Origin: CALFML01 sp044222245
Lineage (GTDB): Bacteria > Myxococcota_A > Polyangia > Palsa-1104 > JAEUJZ01
Reading direction: 5' to 3'
Length of the DNA: 64,000 nucleotides
Assembly (NCBI GenBank): GCA_044222245.1
Contig: JBGANQ010000051.1
Coordinates: 3,537-67,536 of the forward strand
The position numbers were made by a program, and so were the translations under genes. How positions within the stretch are numbered: position 1 is the first letter of the stretch; each line of letters starts with the position of its first letter. A model generated the notes under the pieces. That model worked only from the letters and a program-made list of their open reading frames with translations. It did no database searches and had not been told where the DNA came from. Positions 32,344 to 42,695 of this stretch are shown here, piece after piece.

Positions 32344-34602
32344 ATGCAGGCCGTGGCAGATAGGCGAAGGCAGAGCTTGCCGTTTTTTTTCCGCGTGCTG
32401 CTCGGAGCTGCGTTCCTCTGCCCCCGGCCGACCGCCGCGGCGCCGCCGCTGGAGCTGCCGGCGCCGGCGCGACCGATGGTCGAGCTCGCGGCGGACTGGC
32501 CCGCCGAGCTGCGCAGCGGCTGGTCGCAGCTCACCTCGGCGCGCCTCACCGCGCAGGGGCGCTGGCAGGCGCTCACGGCGATGGGCGCCATGCCCGACCG
32601 GCCCGGCCCAGGCGGCGCCCAGCTGCTGGTCCGCCACGTCGGCGGCGCGGCGGCCCTGCAGCGGGCGGGGCTGCGCGCCGCCGCGGTGTCGACCACCATC
32701 GCCCGGGTGACCGCGACGCCGAGCGAGCTCGCGCGCCTTTTGACCCTGCCCGGGGTGCTGGCAGTCGACGGCGAGCGCCGGCTGCGGCCGCGGCTTGATC
32801 GCTCGCGGGCGCTCATCGGGGCCCAGGCGCTCAACCAGGCGGGCATCGCCGGGCGCGGGGTGATGCTCGGCTTCGTCGACACCGGCATCGACTTCCGCCA
32901 CGCCGATTTCCGCCACGTCGACGGCTCGAGCCGCATCAGCTTTCTCCTTGATGCCGGGGCCGCCCGCGGCACCCTGCACCCCGAGCTGCCCGACTATGAC
33001 GGGCGGGCCGTGTACACCGCGGCCGACCTCGACGCCGTGCTGGCCGCCGAGGCCAAGGGCCAAAAGCCGCCGCTGCTCATCACCCAGAGCGATGTCATCG
33101 GCCACGGCTCGCACGTCGCCGGGATCGCCGCCAGCACCGGCTTCGCCACCGGCCAGGGCAAGCCCGCCGGTCGCTACGTCGGCATCGCCGCCCAGGCCGC
33201 GCTGTGCGTGGTCAAGGGGACGCGCGACGACGCCACGTTTAGCGATGGCGATCTGCTCACCGGCGTGCGCTTCTGCAGCGACCGCGCCGCCGAGGCCAAG
33301 GTACCGCTGGTGATGAACCTCAGCCTCGGCTCGCCCGGGGGCCCGCACGACGGCTCGAGCCTGCTGGAGGCGGCGCTCGACGAGCTCAGCGGCGATCGGC
33401 CCGGCCGGGTGATCGTCGTCGCCGCCGGCAACTCGGGCGAGGTCGACGGCCACGCCAGCTCGACCCTGCTCGCTGGGCTGCACGAGATCCCCATCCACCT
33501 CACCGCCGCCGACCCCAAAAAGCCGAGCGGCCCGAGCACCCAGAGCGGCGTCCGGCTGGAGGTCTACTACGACAGCGCCGCCCCGCACACCGGCGAGGCC
33601 GCCGAGGTGGCGCTGGAGCTCAAGGCGCCCGGCGGCAAGGTCCTCAAGGTCGGGTCCGGCGAGGCGCTGCAGGGCCAGTTTGACGACGACGGCACGGCGA
33701 TTATCGATAACAGCGATGCGGCGATGACCGGGCTGCGCAGCGCGGTGGTGCTCATCACGCAGGCGACGGGTCAGACCGGCATCCGCGCCGGCGACTGGAC
33801 CTTGCGGGTGCGCGGCCGGACGCTTCGCTACGACGTGTGGCTCGTCGAGCCGCTGGAGGATAACTCGGTGGCGCTGCGCGGCCACCTCAACCCCGACAGC
33901 TTCATCGAGATCCCGGCCAGCGGGCACAATGTCATCTCGGTTGGCGCGCTGCGCAGTCGCCTCGACTGGCGGCGCGCCGACGGCAAGCAGGAGAGCCTTA
34001 ACCGCGAGCTCGGGCGCGCGGCGCCGTTCTCTGCCGGCGGGCCGACCACCGACGGGCGCTTCGCCCCGGACGTCCTGGCGCCGGGCGAGTTCGTCGTCTC
34101 CACGCTGGCCAGCACAGCGCCGCCTACCGACTCGCGCTCGGCGTTTCACATCGCCGATGACCCCGGGACGCTGGTCGCCGATGACGGGCTGCACGGGGTG
34201 CTGCGCGGCACCTCGCAGGCGGCGCCGCATGTGGCCGGGGCGGTGGCGCTGCTGCTGCAGCTGTCCCCTTGGCTCAACACCACCCAGGTGCGCGAGCTTT
34301 TGCGCACCACGACCGCCGACGATCGCGCCGGCGGCTACGGGCCGCGGCACGGCTTCGGCTCGCTGTCGCTGGAGACGGCGCTGCTCAAGCTGCGCGGCGA
34401 TCCGGCGGTGCTGGTGCACGCCTTCAGCTCGGATGTCGGGGTCAACCGGGACGTGGCGATGCCGCAGTATGATGAGGTGACGGTGACCGTCACGCCGCGC
34501 GACGCCCGCTCGGTGCCGCTCGGGGCCGGGCTGGCGGTGCAGATCGCCGCCGACGCCGGCGAGTGGGTCGGGCCGGTGGTCGACAGAAGCCCGCGGGGAT
34601 GA
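32344..34602 (+). CDS. S8 subtilisin-like serine protease, frame broken before its C-terminal tail
   Basis: A 752-residue secreted serine protease with N-terminal signal (FRVLLGAAFLCPRPTAAAPP) and a prodomain to about 165. The catalytic triad is FVDTGIDFRH (Asp), IGHGSHVAGIAA (His, near residue 255) and GTSQAAPHVAG (Ser, near 622); a large insert with PA-like sequence lies between His and Ser. An Ig-like region follows to the stop. The protein ends in GPVVDRSPRG and a TGA at 34600-34602, but the sequence continues in the +1 frame as an Ig-like region followed by a MYXO-CTERM-like tail. It was probably longer and cell-surface anchored; see the adjacent tail entry. Confidence 0.85.
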   Translation: MQAVADRRRQSLPFFFRVLLGAAFLCPRPTAAAPPLELPAPARPMVELAADWPAELRSGWSQLTSARLTAQGRWQALTAMGAMPDRPGPGGAQLLVRHVGGAAALQRAGLRAAAVSTTIARVTATPSELARLLTLPGVLAVDGERRLRPRLDRSRALIGAQALNQAGIAGRGVMLGFVDTGIDFRHADFRHVDGSSRISFLLDAGAARGTLHPELPDYDGRAVYTAADLDAVLAAEAKGQKPPLLITQSDVIGHGSHVAGIAASTGFATGQGKPAGRYVGIAAQAALCVVKGTRDDATFSDGDLLTGVRFCSDRAAEAKVPLVMNLSLGSPGGPHDGSSLLEAALDELSGDRPGRVIVVAAGNSGEVDGHASSTLLAGLHEIPIHLTAADPKKPSGPSTQSGVRLEVYYDSAAPHTGEAAEVALELKAPGGKVLKVGSGEALQGQFDDDGTAIIDNSDAAMTGLRSAVVLITQATGQTGIRAGDWTLRVRGRTLRYDVWLVEPLEDNSVALRGHLNPDSFIEIPASGHNVISVGALRSRLDWRRADGKQESLNRELGRAAPFSAGGPTTDGRFAPDVLAPGEFVVSTLASTAPPTDSRSAFHIADDPGTLVADDGLHGVLRGTSQAAPHVAGAVALLLQLSPWLNTTQVRELLRTTTADDRAGGYGPRHGFGSLSLETALLKLRGDPAVLVHAFSSDVGVNRDVAMPQYDEVTVTVTPRDARSVPLGAGLAVQIAADAGEWVGPVVDRSPRG

Positions 34603-34888
34603 GCGCGTGGTCGGCACCCGCGCCCCGCGCGGCAGCCGCATCACCGTGACCGCCCACGTCGCCGGCGTCGAGCTCACCCGGCACCCGGTGATCTACCTGG
34701 TCGGGGAGCGCAGCGAGATCGGCGGCCCCTACCTCATCGGCGCCTGCGCCGCCGCCGCCCCAGGGGGCCGGGCGTCGTCGACCGCGGCTGGCGGACCGCT
34801 CGCGGCGGCGCTGCTCTTGCTAAGCCTCTTCGGACTCCGCGCCGCCGGCTCGGGCGCCCGCGCAGCCGGCAGAGCGCGCCGGCGCTGG
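34592..34888 (+). pseudogene. Out-of-frame C-terminal tail of the subtilase, MYXO-CTERM-like
   Basis: One frame beyond the subtilase stop the sequence reads ERVVGTRAPRGSRITVTAHV and on through VIYLVGERSEIGGPYLIGAC. It then has APGG, a hydrophobic stretch (GGPLAAALLLLSLFGL) and an Arg cluster (ARRRW). Cys, Gly-rich linker, hydrophobic helix and basic end are the layout of a MYXO-CTERM sorting signal. It is most simply the displaced end of the upstream protease, separated by a single-base-type frame change near 34585. The same frame runs without a stop into the L,D-transpeptidase gene, which is unusual. Confidence 0.5.
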
Positions 34889-34903
34889 TCCCGCGCGGAC
34901 GGT

Positions 34904-35599
34904 TTGCAGACACTCGCCGTCTCCCCCGCGGGCAGCGGGCGCCGCGCCGCGCCGCGGTCCAGCGCCGCCACGCGGTGGGCGCCCAGGTCAAGCCGCGAAA
35001 CGTGGGCGCGCTGCGGCGGCGCGGCGGCGCTGGTCGGCTGGCTTAGCGCCTGCGCCGAGCCCGAGGCCGAGCCCGGCGATCCGCCGCGAGCGAGCCTGAC
35101 CGCCCCCAGAGGCGCCGCCCGCCGCGCCAAGGCCGCCCCCGGCGGCGACTACTTCTGGCGGGCCGGCGACACCCTGTCGCGCCCGTCCATCGTCATCCAC
35201 CTCTCCGCGCAGCGCGCCGACATCTTCGACGGGGAGGCGCTGGTGGCGCAGTCCTCGGTGTGCACCGGTCGGCGCAGCCACAAGACGCCGCCCGGCCAGT
35301 ACTCGATCCTGGAGAAGATCCCCGAGCACGTCTCCAGCCGCTATGGCGACTACCTGGACGACCGCGGCCAGGTGGTGGCGGCCAACGTCGACCTGCTCGG
35401 CACCCCGCAGCCGGTCGGCACGACCTTTCGCGGCACGCCCATGCCCTACTTCTTGCGCATCCTCGGCGGCATCGGCATGCACGCCGGCCCGCTGCCCGGG
35501 TACCCGGACTCGCACGGGTGCATCCGCTTGCCCGACTTTGTCGCCTACCGCCTGTTTAACGCCGCGCCGCTCGGCACCCCTGTGGCGGTGCTGGAGTAG
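34904..35599 (+). CDS. L,D-transpeptidase (YkuD), predicted lipoprotein
   Basis: YkuD-type transpeptidases cross-link peptidoglycan or attach outer-membrane proteins to it. The catalytic motif is HAGPLPGYPDSHGCIRLP (His, then SHGC with catalytic Cys). Upstream are FDGEALVAQSSVCTGRRSH and the substrate-binding TPPGQYSIL. A hydrophobic stretch ending in LSAC near the middle of the N-terminal segment looks like a lipobox. The start is unsure: no ATG exists, TTG at 34904 is my choice, and the frame is open further upstream into the subtilase tail. The family's usual length is about 150-300 residues for this core, which fits. Confidence 0.75.
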   Translation: MQTLAVSPAGSGRRAAPRSSAATRWAPRSSRETWARCGGAAALVGWLSACAEPEAEPGDPPRASLTAPRGAARRAKAAPGGDYFWRAGDTLSRPSIVIHLSAQRADIFDGEALVAQSSVCTGRRSHKTPPGQYSILEKIPEHVSSRYGDYLDDRGQVVAANVDLLGTPQPVGTTFRGTPMPYFLRILGGIGMHAGPLPGYPDSHGCIRLPDFVAYRLFNAAPLGTPVAVLE

Positions 35600-35616
35600 C
35601 CGGCGCGCCGGCGTGC

Positions 35617-35622
35617 TATAAC
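35617..35622 (+). promoter_or_regulatory. Extended -10 promoter TGCTATAAC of the LolC/E-like gene
   Basis: TATAAC preceded by TGC gives an extended -10 (TGnTATAAT type). It is 52 bp before the ATG at 35675 and 18 bp after the L,D-transpeptidase stop, so the permease gene probably has its own transcript. Confidence 0.45.
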
Positions 35623-35674
35623 CGGCCCCGGCCTCGCTGTGCGAGGCGACCTCGCCCAAGGACAAACCAAGGCA

Positions 35675-37195
35675 ATGCCCAAGAGCGTACCCACCGGGAA
35701 GACCCGCGAGCTGAGTTCCGTGCCGCTTTTGACCTGGCTCTTCTCGCTGTGGCCGCAGAAGTTCGAGCTGCGCATTGCCCGCCGCTACCTGCTGCGGCGC
35801 AATTCCAGTCGGCTGGTCCAGGTGTTCTCAGTGCTGCTGGTTCTGGGGCTGAGCGGGCTGGCAGCGCACTACTTTTTGACCCAGACGCCGCCGGCGGCGG
35901 AGGTCGCGTTCCTCTTGCTCATCACGGCGCTGTCGACGGTGACGGTGCTGCTTTTGAACTTCCTGTCGGTCTTTAGCACGGTGGCGGTGGTCGGCGTCAT
36001 GCTGGGCGTGGCGGCGCTCACCGTGGTGATGGCGGTGACCTCGGGCTTCCAGAGCGAGATCCGCGACCGCGTCATTGGCCTGAACGCCCACATCCTCATC
36101 CTCAAGTACGGCACCGACTTCCAGGAGTACGAGGACGTCGGCAAGATGCTGGAGAAAAACCCCGAGGTGGTGGCCACCTCGCCGTTTGTCTATAACGAGA
36201 TGCTGGTCGCCAAGGAGGGGGCGCTGTCCTCGGGGGTGCTGGTCAAGGGCATAGACCCGGTGCGCGCCCCCAAGGTGGTGGATCTGCAGCAGTGGCTGTT
36301 GCCGCTCAAGGACGGCAGCCGGCCGCCGCTGTCGGCGCTGCAGCTGGAGCAGGCGCCAAGCGATGGCGGGCCGCCGCTGCCCGGGGCGTTTATCGGCAGC
36401 GAGCTTTCACGCAAGCTCAAGCTGCGGGTCGGCGATCGGCTGCGCCTCATCGCCCCGCTGATGGGCCTGGACATGCTGACCGGCGACGAGCCGCGCGGTC
36501 GCGAGGGCCCGCCGCCGCACGCCCAGGAGTTTCGCCTCGCTGGCGTGTTCGTCGCCGGCTTTGACGAGTACGATCGCCGCCTGGTGATCGTCAGCCTGCC
36601 GCGCGCCCAGGACCTGGTCGGCCAGGGCAACGTCGTCACCGGCGTCGAGCTGCGCTGCCGCCACGTCGAGCGGGCGCGCCTGCTCGGCGGCGAGCTGGTC
36701 AAGACCCTGAGCGGCGGCGCCTACCGGAGCCTGGACTGGGAAGAGCTCAACCACAACCTGTTCACGGCACTGGCGCTGCAGAAGGCGGTGCTGACGCTGG
36801 TGCTGTTCCTCATCATCCTGGTGGCGGCGTTCAACATCGTCGCCAGCCTGACGATGATGGTGATCGACAAGACGCGCGAGGTGGCGATCCTCAAGGCGAT
36901 GGGGGCCTCGGCGCCGTCGATCGCCTCGGTGTTCCGGGTCGCCGGGATGGTGATCGGGCTGCTTGGGACCCTGCTCGGCGTCGGCATGGGCCTGCTCACC
37001 TGCGGGATCGTGCGCCGGCTGAACTACCTGCTCGACGCCAAGGTCTACATGATCGACAAGCTGCCGGTGCAGCTGTCGAGCCGCGAGGTCCTGTGGACAA
37101 GCGGCGTGACGGTGCTGATCTCGCTGCTGGCGACCCTTTATCCCTCGCTGCGCGCCGGCCGCATGCGTCCGGTCGATGGGCTGCGCGAGGAGTAA
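35675..37195 (+). CDS. LolC/E-family (FtsX-like) ABC permease with two extra membrane segments
   Basis: A 506-residue protein. The start FELRIARRYLLRR and the later LGVAALTVVMAVTSGFQSEIRDRVIGLNAHI are the LolC/E signature, and the C-terminal FtsX domain has ASLTMMVIDKTREVAILKAMGAS. LolCDE moves lipoproteins from the inner membrane to LolA. Between FELRIARRYLLRR and the first standard helix the protein has about 60 extra residues with two additional hydrophobic helices. No LolD ATPase is nearby, so the partner is elsewhere. ATG 35675 follows CCAAGGCA. Convergent with the next gene. Confidence 0.85.
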   Translation: MPKSVPTGKTRELSSVPLLTWLFSLWPQKFELRIARRYLLRRNSSRLVQVFSVLLVLGLSGLAAHYFLTQTPPAAEVAFLLLITALSTVTVLLLNFLSVFSTVAVVGVMLGVAALTVVMAVTSGFQSEIRDRVIGLNAHILILKYGTDFQEYEDVGKMLEKNPEVVATSPFVYNEMLVAKEGALSSGVLVKGIDPVRAPKVVDLQQWLLPLKDGSRPPLSALQLEQAPSDGGPPLPGAFIGSELSRKLKLRVGDRLRLIAPLMGLDMLTGDEPRGREGPPPHAQEFRLAGVFVAGFDEYDRRLVIVSLPRAQDLVGQGNVVTGVELRCRHVERARLLGGELVKTLSGGAYRSLDWEELNHNLFTALALQKAVLTLVLFLIILVAAFNIVASLTMMVIDKTREVAILKAMGASAPSIASVFRVAGMVIGLLGTLLGVGMGLLTCGIVRRLNYLLDAKVYMIDKLPVQLSSREVLWTSGVTVLISLLATLYPSLRAGRMRPVDGLREE

Positions 37196-37211
37196 CGGAG
37201 GCTAGCGGAGG

Positions 37212-37985
37212 CTAGCGGGGCTCGCCGGGGGGCAGCTGGATGAGCTTCTGGGCGGCGCTGAGGCGGGCGATGAGGCTCCGGGTGGGGGCGGTGCGGTGCA
37301 GGCGGAACAGGCTGGTCGCGGCGCGCAGGTAGTGACCCTGGGCGAAGTCCAGGGCGGCCAGGCGGTAGCTCCACAGCCACTGCGCGCGGCTGGCGTGCTC
37401 GCGGCGGCAGGCCGGCAGGGTGGAGGACGGCAGGGCGGAGTTCTGCAGCTGCGTCTCGGCCGCGGCGAGCGCCGCCTCGGCGACCAGGCGCTGCTCGGCC
37501 AACGAGCCGGCGCACTGCGCGAGCTGGAACAGGCTCTCGGTGTCGCGCGACCAGGCATCGGTGCGGTTGGGCTGGGCGGCGCTCTCCAAGAGGCGCTGGG
37601 TGAGGGCGCGCTCGCTGCTCGACAGGCCCTGACGCAGGCAGGTGCCGAGCAGGCGCTCGGCCAGGCTGGCCACCGTGCTGCAGCTTGGCACCTCGGCGGC
37701 GTCGGCGAAGGACTCGGCGGGGAACAGCTCGCTGGCATCGAGGTCGGGCAGCGGACTCGGGGCACCGGGCAGCCGCCCGGGTCGCAGCGCCGGGTCGGTG
37801 GTCACCGGGGCCAGCCGCGTCGAGCGTCCGGGCAGCGACTGCACGGTGAAGACCGCATCGCGCGGGAGGGGATCGCTATCGCCGCCGTCCGCGTGCGCGG
37901 ATCCGCCCAGGGCGAGCCCCAGGAGCACGCTGCCAATCACTCCTCTTGCTAGCGAGTTCAGACGGCCGAGCTGCGCGTGGTCCAT
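37212..37985 (-). CDS. Exported hypothetical protein
   Basis: A 257-residue protein with a signal peptide (VIGSVLLGLALGGSAHA, then DGGDSDP) and a helical mature part. It has several Cys (VPSCSTVASLAERLLGTCL) and ends with a TPR-like segment (RLAALDFAQGHYLRAATSLF). No family recognised. The start at 37985 follows GGAGGG and a perfect 8-bp hairpin whose 3' arm touches the ribosome binding site. A promoter lies 96 bp upstream. Confidence 0.65.
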   Translation of the reverse strand: MDHAQLGRLNSLARGVIGSVLLGLALGGSAHADGGDSDPLPRDAVFTVQSLPGRSTRLAPVTTDPALRPGRLPGAPSPLPDLDASELFPAESFADAAEVPSCSTVASLAERLLGTCLRQGLSSSERALTQRLLESAAQPNRTDAWSRDTESLFQLAQCAGSLAEQRLVAEAALAAAETQLQNSALPSSTLPACRREHASRAQWLWSYRLAALDFAQGHYLRAATSLFRLHRTAPTRSLIARLSAAQKLIQLPPGEPR

Positions 37986-37993
37986 AAAACCCT

Positions 37994-38015
37994 CCAGCCA
38001 GAGCTTCCTGGCTGG
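37994..38015 (-). promoter_or_regulatory. Perfect 8-bp hairpin next to a ribosome binding site
   Basis: On the minus strand CCAGCCAG, a 6-nt loop (GAAGCT) and CTGGCTGG form a perfect stem. The final GG is the start of the GGAGGG Shine-Dalgarno of the gene starting at 37985, so stem opening would change ribosome access. Confidence 0.5.
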
Positions 38016-38080
38016 GACTATTATCGCAAGCAATATGCCAGCGGCGCCACAGGGCAGCTGCGACGAGGAAAGTCCAGAAC

Positions 38081-38109
38081 TTTAAATTCGCCGGGTTTAC
38101 ATAGGTCAA
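38081..38109 (-). promoter_or_regulatory. Sigma-70-type promoter for the exported protein at 37212-37985
   Basis: On the minus strand TTGACC is followed by exactly 17 nt and TTTAAA. The start of transcription would be about 90 nt before the ATG, so the RNA carries the hairpin at 37994-38015. Confidence 0.5.
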
Positions 38110-38289
38110 AAACGGCCAAGGCGCGGTTGACCGCGGCCGGCAGCGCAGCAAGCGGCCGGCCGGGCGACGAGCGCGGGCTTCGGTCGGACCAGCGGGGAGA
38201 GGCGGACCGCAGCCCCCAGTGCTGGGGCCGATTGTGGCCGGCGCCGGCCTCCCGAATTCCCTTACATGGGTGGAGGCGCAGGCGGACGG

Positions 38290-39290
38290 CTACTCGGCGA
38301 GCTGGCTGCGCACCTCGCCCAGGTTTACAAACGCGCTGTCGACCATGATGACAAACGGGCGCTCGCTGAAGCGCAGGCCGCCCTTGCCGTCGTGCTCTAG
38401 CACCTCGAGCTTGCCCATGCCGTAGCCCATCGGGCCGCGCGAGTAGTAGTGGGCCTGCAGCTTGTACGGGTAGGTCCGCGCCCCCGGCGGCAGCGGGATG
38501 GTGAAGCACTCGGGGCCGTAGCCGGTGGTGACGTCGGCGTACAGCTCGCCGCCCGAGGGCAGGCTGCGCGAGCCGTAGAAGGCGTGGCCGCCGCGGCCAT
38601 CGTAGATGTGGAAGTCGACGTCGTTGGCGTCGGTCTCCCAGGTCAGCACAAAGCGCAGCGAGGGCTCGCTGGCGATCCGGGCGCCCAGGCCCGCCAGGCG
38701 CTGCTCGACGCTGCTGCGCTGGGCGGGCTGGGCCCGCACGAGGGCGGCGGCGATGAGGCCCACGTCCTCGGCCAGGATGCGCTCGACGCCGGCGAAGCGG
38801 CCGGCGGGGTAGGTGCGGGTGGCGCCGCCGAGGATCGTCTCCAGGGCCTCGGCCGGGCGGCCGGCGCGCAGCTGGGCGTAGGCGAGCAGGCGGTGGCTGG
38901 CGGGGTGGTCGGCGCGCTGCGCCCGGGCCTTATCGAAGGTGTCGATGGCCAGCGGGAGCCCGTCGGTGCTTAGGCGCTCCAGGCGGGCGCCAGCGAACCG
39001 CCGCAGATCGGCGCGGCCGGGGAATAGATCGATGATCGAGCCGTAGGCCCGCGCCGCGAGGCGCTTGTCGGCGAGCGCCTCGTAGACCTCGCCGAGCGCC
39101 AGGAGCGCCAGCACGTCGCCCGGGTCCTCGTCGCGCCACTTCTGCGCCAGCTGCAGCGCTTCCTTGATCCGCCGGGCCTTCACCAGGCCCAGCACCTCGC
39201 GCAGCTTGCCTTCGTAGGGCTCAGCCTCCGGAGGAGGAGGAGGAGGAGGCGGCGGCGGCGGCGGCGGCGGCGGCACCTCCAGCACCGGGG

Positions 39291-39297
<7 letters not shown>
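38290..39297 (-). CDS. C-terminal half of a split VIT-VWA protein: TPR plus DUF2135
   Basis: This 335-codon reading frame starts at a GTG with no ribosome binding site. It has an 18-residue proline run (VPPPPPPPPP), TPR-type helices and a C-terminal DUF2135 domain (TWETDANDVDFHIYDGRG, VTTGYGPECFTI). It is the natural continuation of the VIT-VWA lipoprotein just upstream, in the frame that would be read if a 50-bp insertion were absent. As it stands it is probably not translated on its own. The stop is at 38290. Confidence 0.6.
38894..38943. repeat. 50-bp direct repeat, original copy
   Basis: This 50-bp block lies in the TPR part of the VIT-VWA gene and encodes DTFDKARAQRADHPASH in the minus frame. 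An identical copy lies 612 bp upstream at 39506-39555. This copy fits its frame and neighbours and looks like the original. Confidence 0.9.
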
Positions 39298-41852
<2,555 letters not shown>

Positions 41853-42173
41853 CGAGAGGAACTCCTGCACTACCTTCGACCAGGTTTGCGCGATCACTGC
41901 CGCTTCCAACGCAGGGGCTGGCCAATCGGTCTGAGTCCAAGCAGCCTTGCCGGACCCGAGCTGAAGGCCTGGCATTAGCGCGTAAGGCGCGGCGGCGGGT
42001 TCGCGATCCAGTTATTTTCGGCGATCTGCGGCGCTTGCTGGGGATCTGTGCGCGCTCCTGGCCAGGGTCTGCCGATCTCAGTCGAGCGCCGGCCGCCCGC
42101 GCCCCAGGGCGCCCGACCCGCCGCGCAGATCCTTGACTTTCCGGCCCGCCGTGGGGGTACCATTTGGAGCCCG
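41853..42173. other. Divergent promoter region, no gene
   Basis: A 321-bp gap between the VIT-VWA gene and the small lipoprotein gene. Short GC-rich inverted repeats such as GCGCGTAAGGCGC near 41981 and a TTGACT at 42133-42138 are visible. The latter lies 19 bp from TACCAT, but the spacing is poor and I do not call a promoter with confidence. Confidence 0.35.
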
Positions 42174-42665
42174 ATGAGTACTCTTAAATCCGACTTTGGT
42201 ACTTGGCTGCCCGGGACCGCGCTCGCGTCCGCCCTCGCTTGCGGTCTGCTCTGCGGCTGCGTCCAGCCGCAGCGCCCCTATCAGTTCGCGACGCCGCAGA
42301 TGGCGCGCGACCCGGTCGAGGCGCTTGCCACCTCGTTCTCCCAGCTTGGCTACATCCCGGCGACCGTCGACCCCAAGCAGGGGCTGGTGCAGTCGCGCTG
42401 GGAGGACACCCACCGCCACTCGCTGCCGCTCAAAGAGCAGGACACCGTGATCGTCCGCCGCTTCGTCGCCAAGCTCGATCACGGCTCGTTCGATAACGAC
42501 ATCACGGTGAGCAGCGAGGCGCGGCGCTGCGTCCTTATCGGCCTGGCCCTTACCGAGACCGATATCAAAGGCACCTGCGAGCCGCTGCCGCGCCTGGACG
42601 AGCCGCTGCAGAAAGAGCTGCTGGCCCTCGGCAGCCGCCTGCAGCAGGCGATGTCGATTCCGTAG
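42174..42665 (+). CDS. Predicted lipoprotein of unknown family
   Basis: A 163-residue protein. The signal peptide ends in the lipobox GLLCGC, so Cys at about residue 24 is lipidated. The mature domain (QFATPQMARDPVEALATSFSQLGYIPATVDPK, then VQSRWEDT) looks like a small alpha/beta fold. I do not recognise it. Start ATG 42174 follows TTTGGAG with 4 nt spacing. Convergent with the VanW-family gene. Confidence 0.65.
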   Translation: MSTLKSDFGTWLPGTALASALACGLLCGCVQPQRPYQFATPQMARDPVEALATSFSQLGYIPATVDPKQGLVQSRWEDTHRHSLPLKEQDTVIVRRFVAKLDHGSFDNDITVSSEARRCVLIGLALTETDIKGTCEPLPRLDEPLQKELLALGSRLQQAMSIP

Positions 42666-42695
42666 AAGCCGCCGCGCGCTGCCGGCGGCGCCGCC

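Larger units (their letters stand above)
37986..38289. other. Structured leader and promoter region between two minus-strand genes
   Basis: A 304-bp gap with a sigma-70-type promoter (38081-38109, minus) and an 8-bp hairpin at the downstream ribosome binding site. It also holds several other stems: GGCCGGC/GCCGGCC near 38130-38162, CCCCAG/CTGGGG near 38214-38227, and the palindrome GGCCGGCGCCGGCC near 38236-38249. The last ones may end transcripts from the broken VIT-VWA gene. A GACGAGGAAAGTCC stretch looks like RNase P RNA but has no further match. Confidence 0.45.

Noticed and set aside
32233..34677. A very long open frame on the minus strand continuing upstream of the TPR-gluzincin gene, antisense to the subtilase
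   Set aside because: The sequence upstream of the ATG at 32232 is an Arg/Ala/Gly-rich antisense shadow of the subtilase. GC-rich DNA often leaves such frames open.
38062..38076. GACGAGGAAAGTCC resembles conserved region I of RNase P RNA
   Set aside because: The rest of the RNase P RNA landmarks (for example the GGTAAGGGTGAAA-type and ACAGAA-type segments) are not found within 400 nt on either strand. A promoter with 17-bp spacing explains the site better.
42133..42163. Promoter TTGACT / TACCAT for the small lipoprotein at 42174
   Set aside because: Spacing is 19 bp and the -10 match is weak; I keep it only as a remark.
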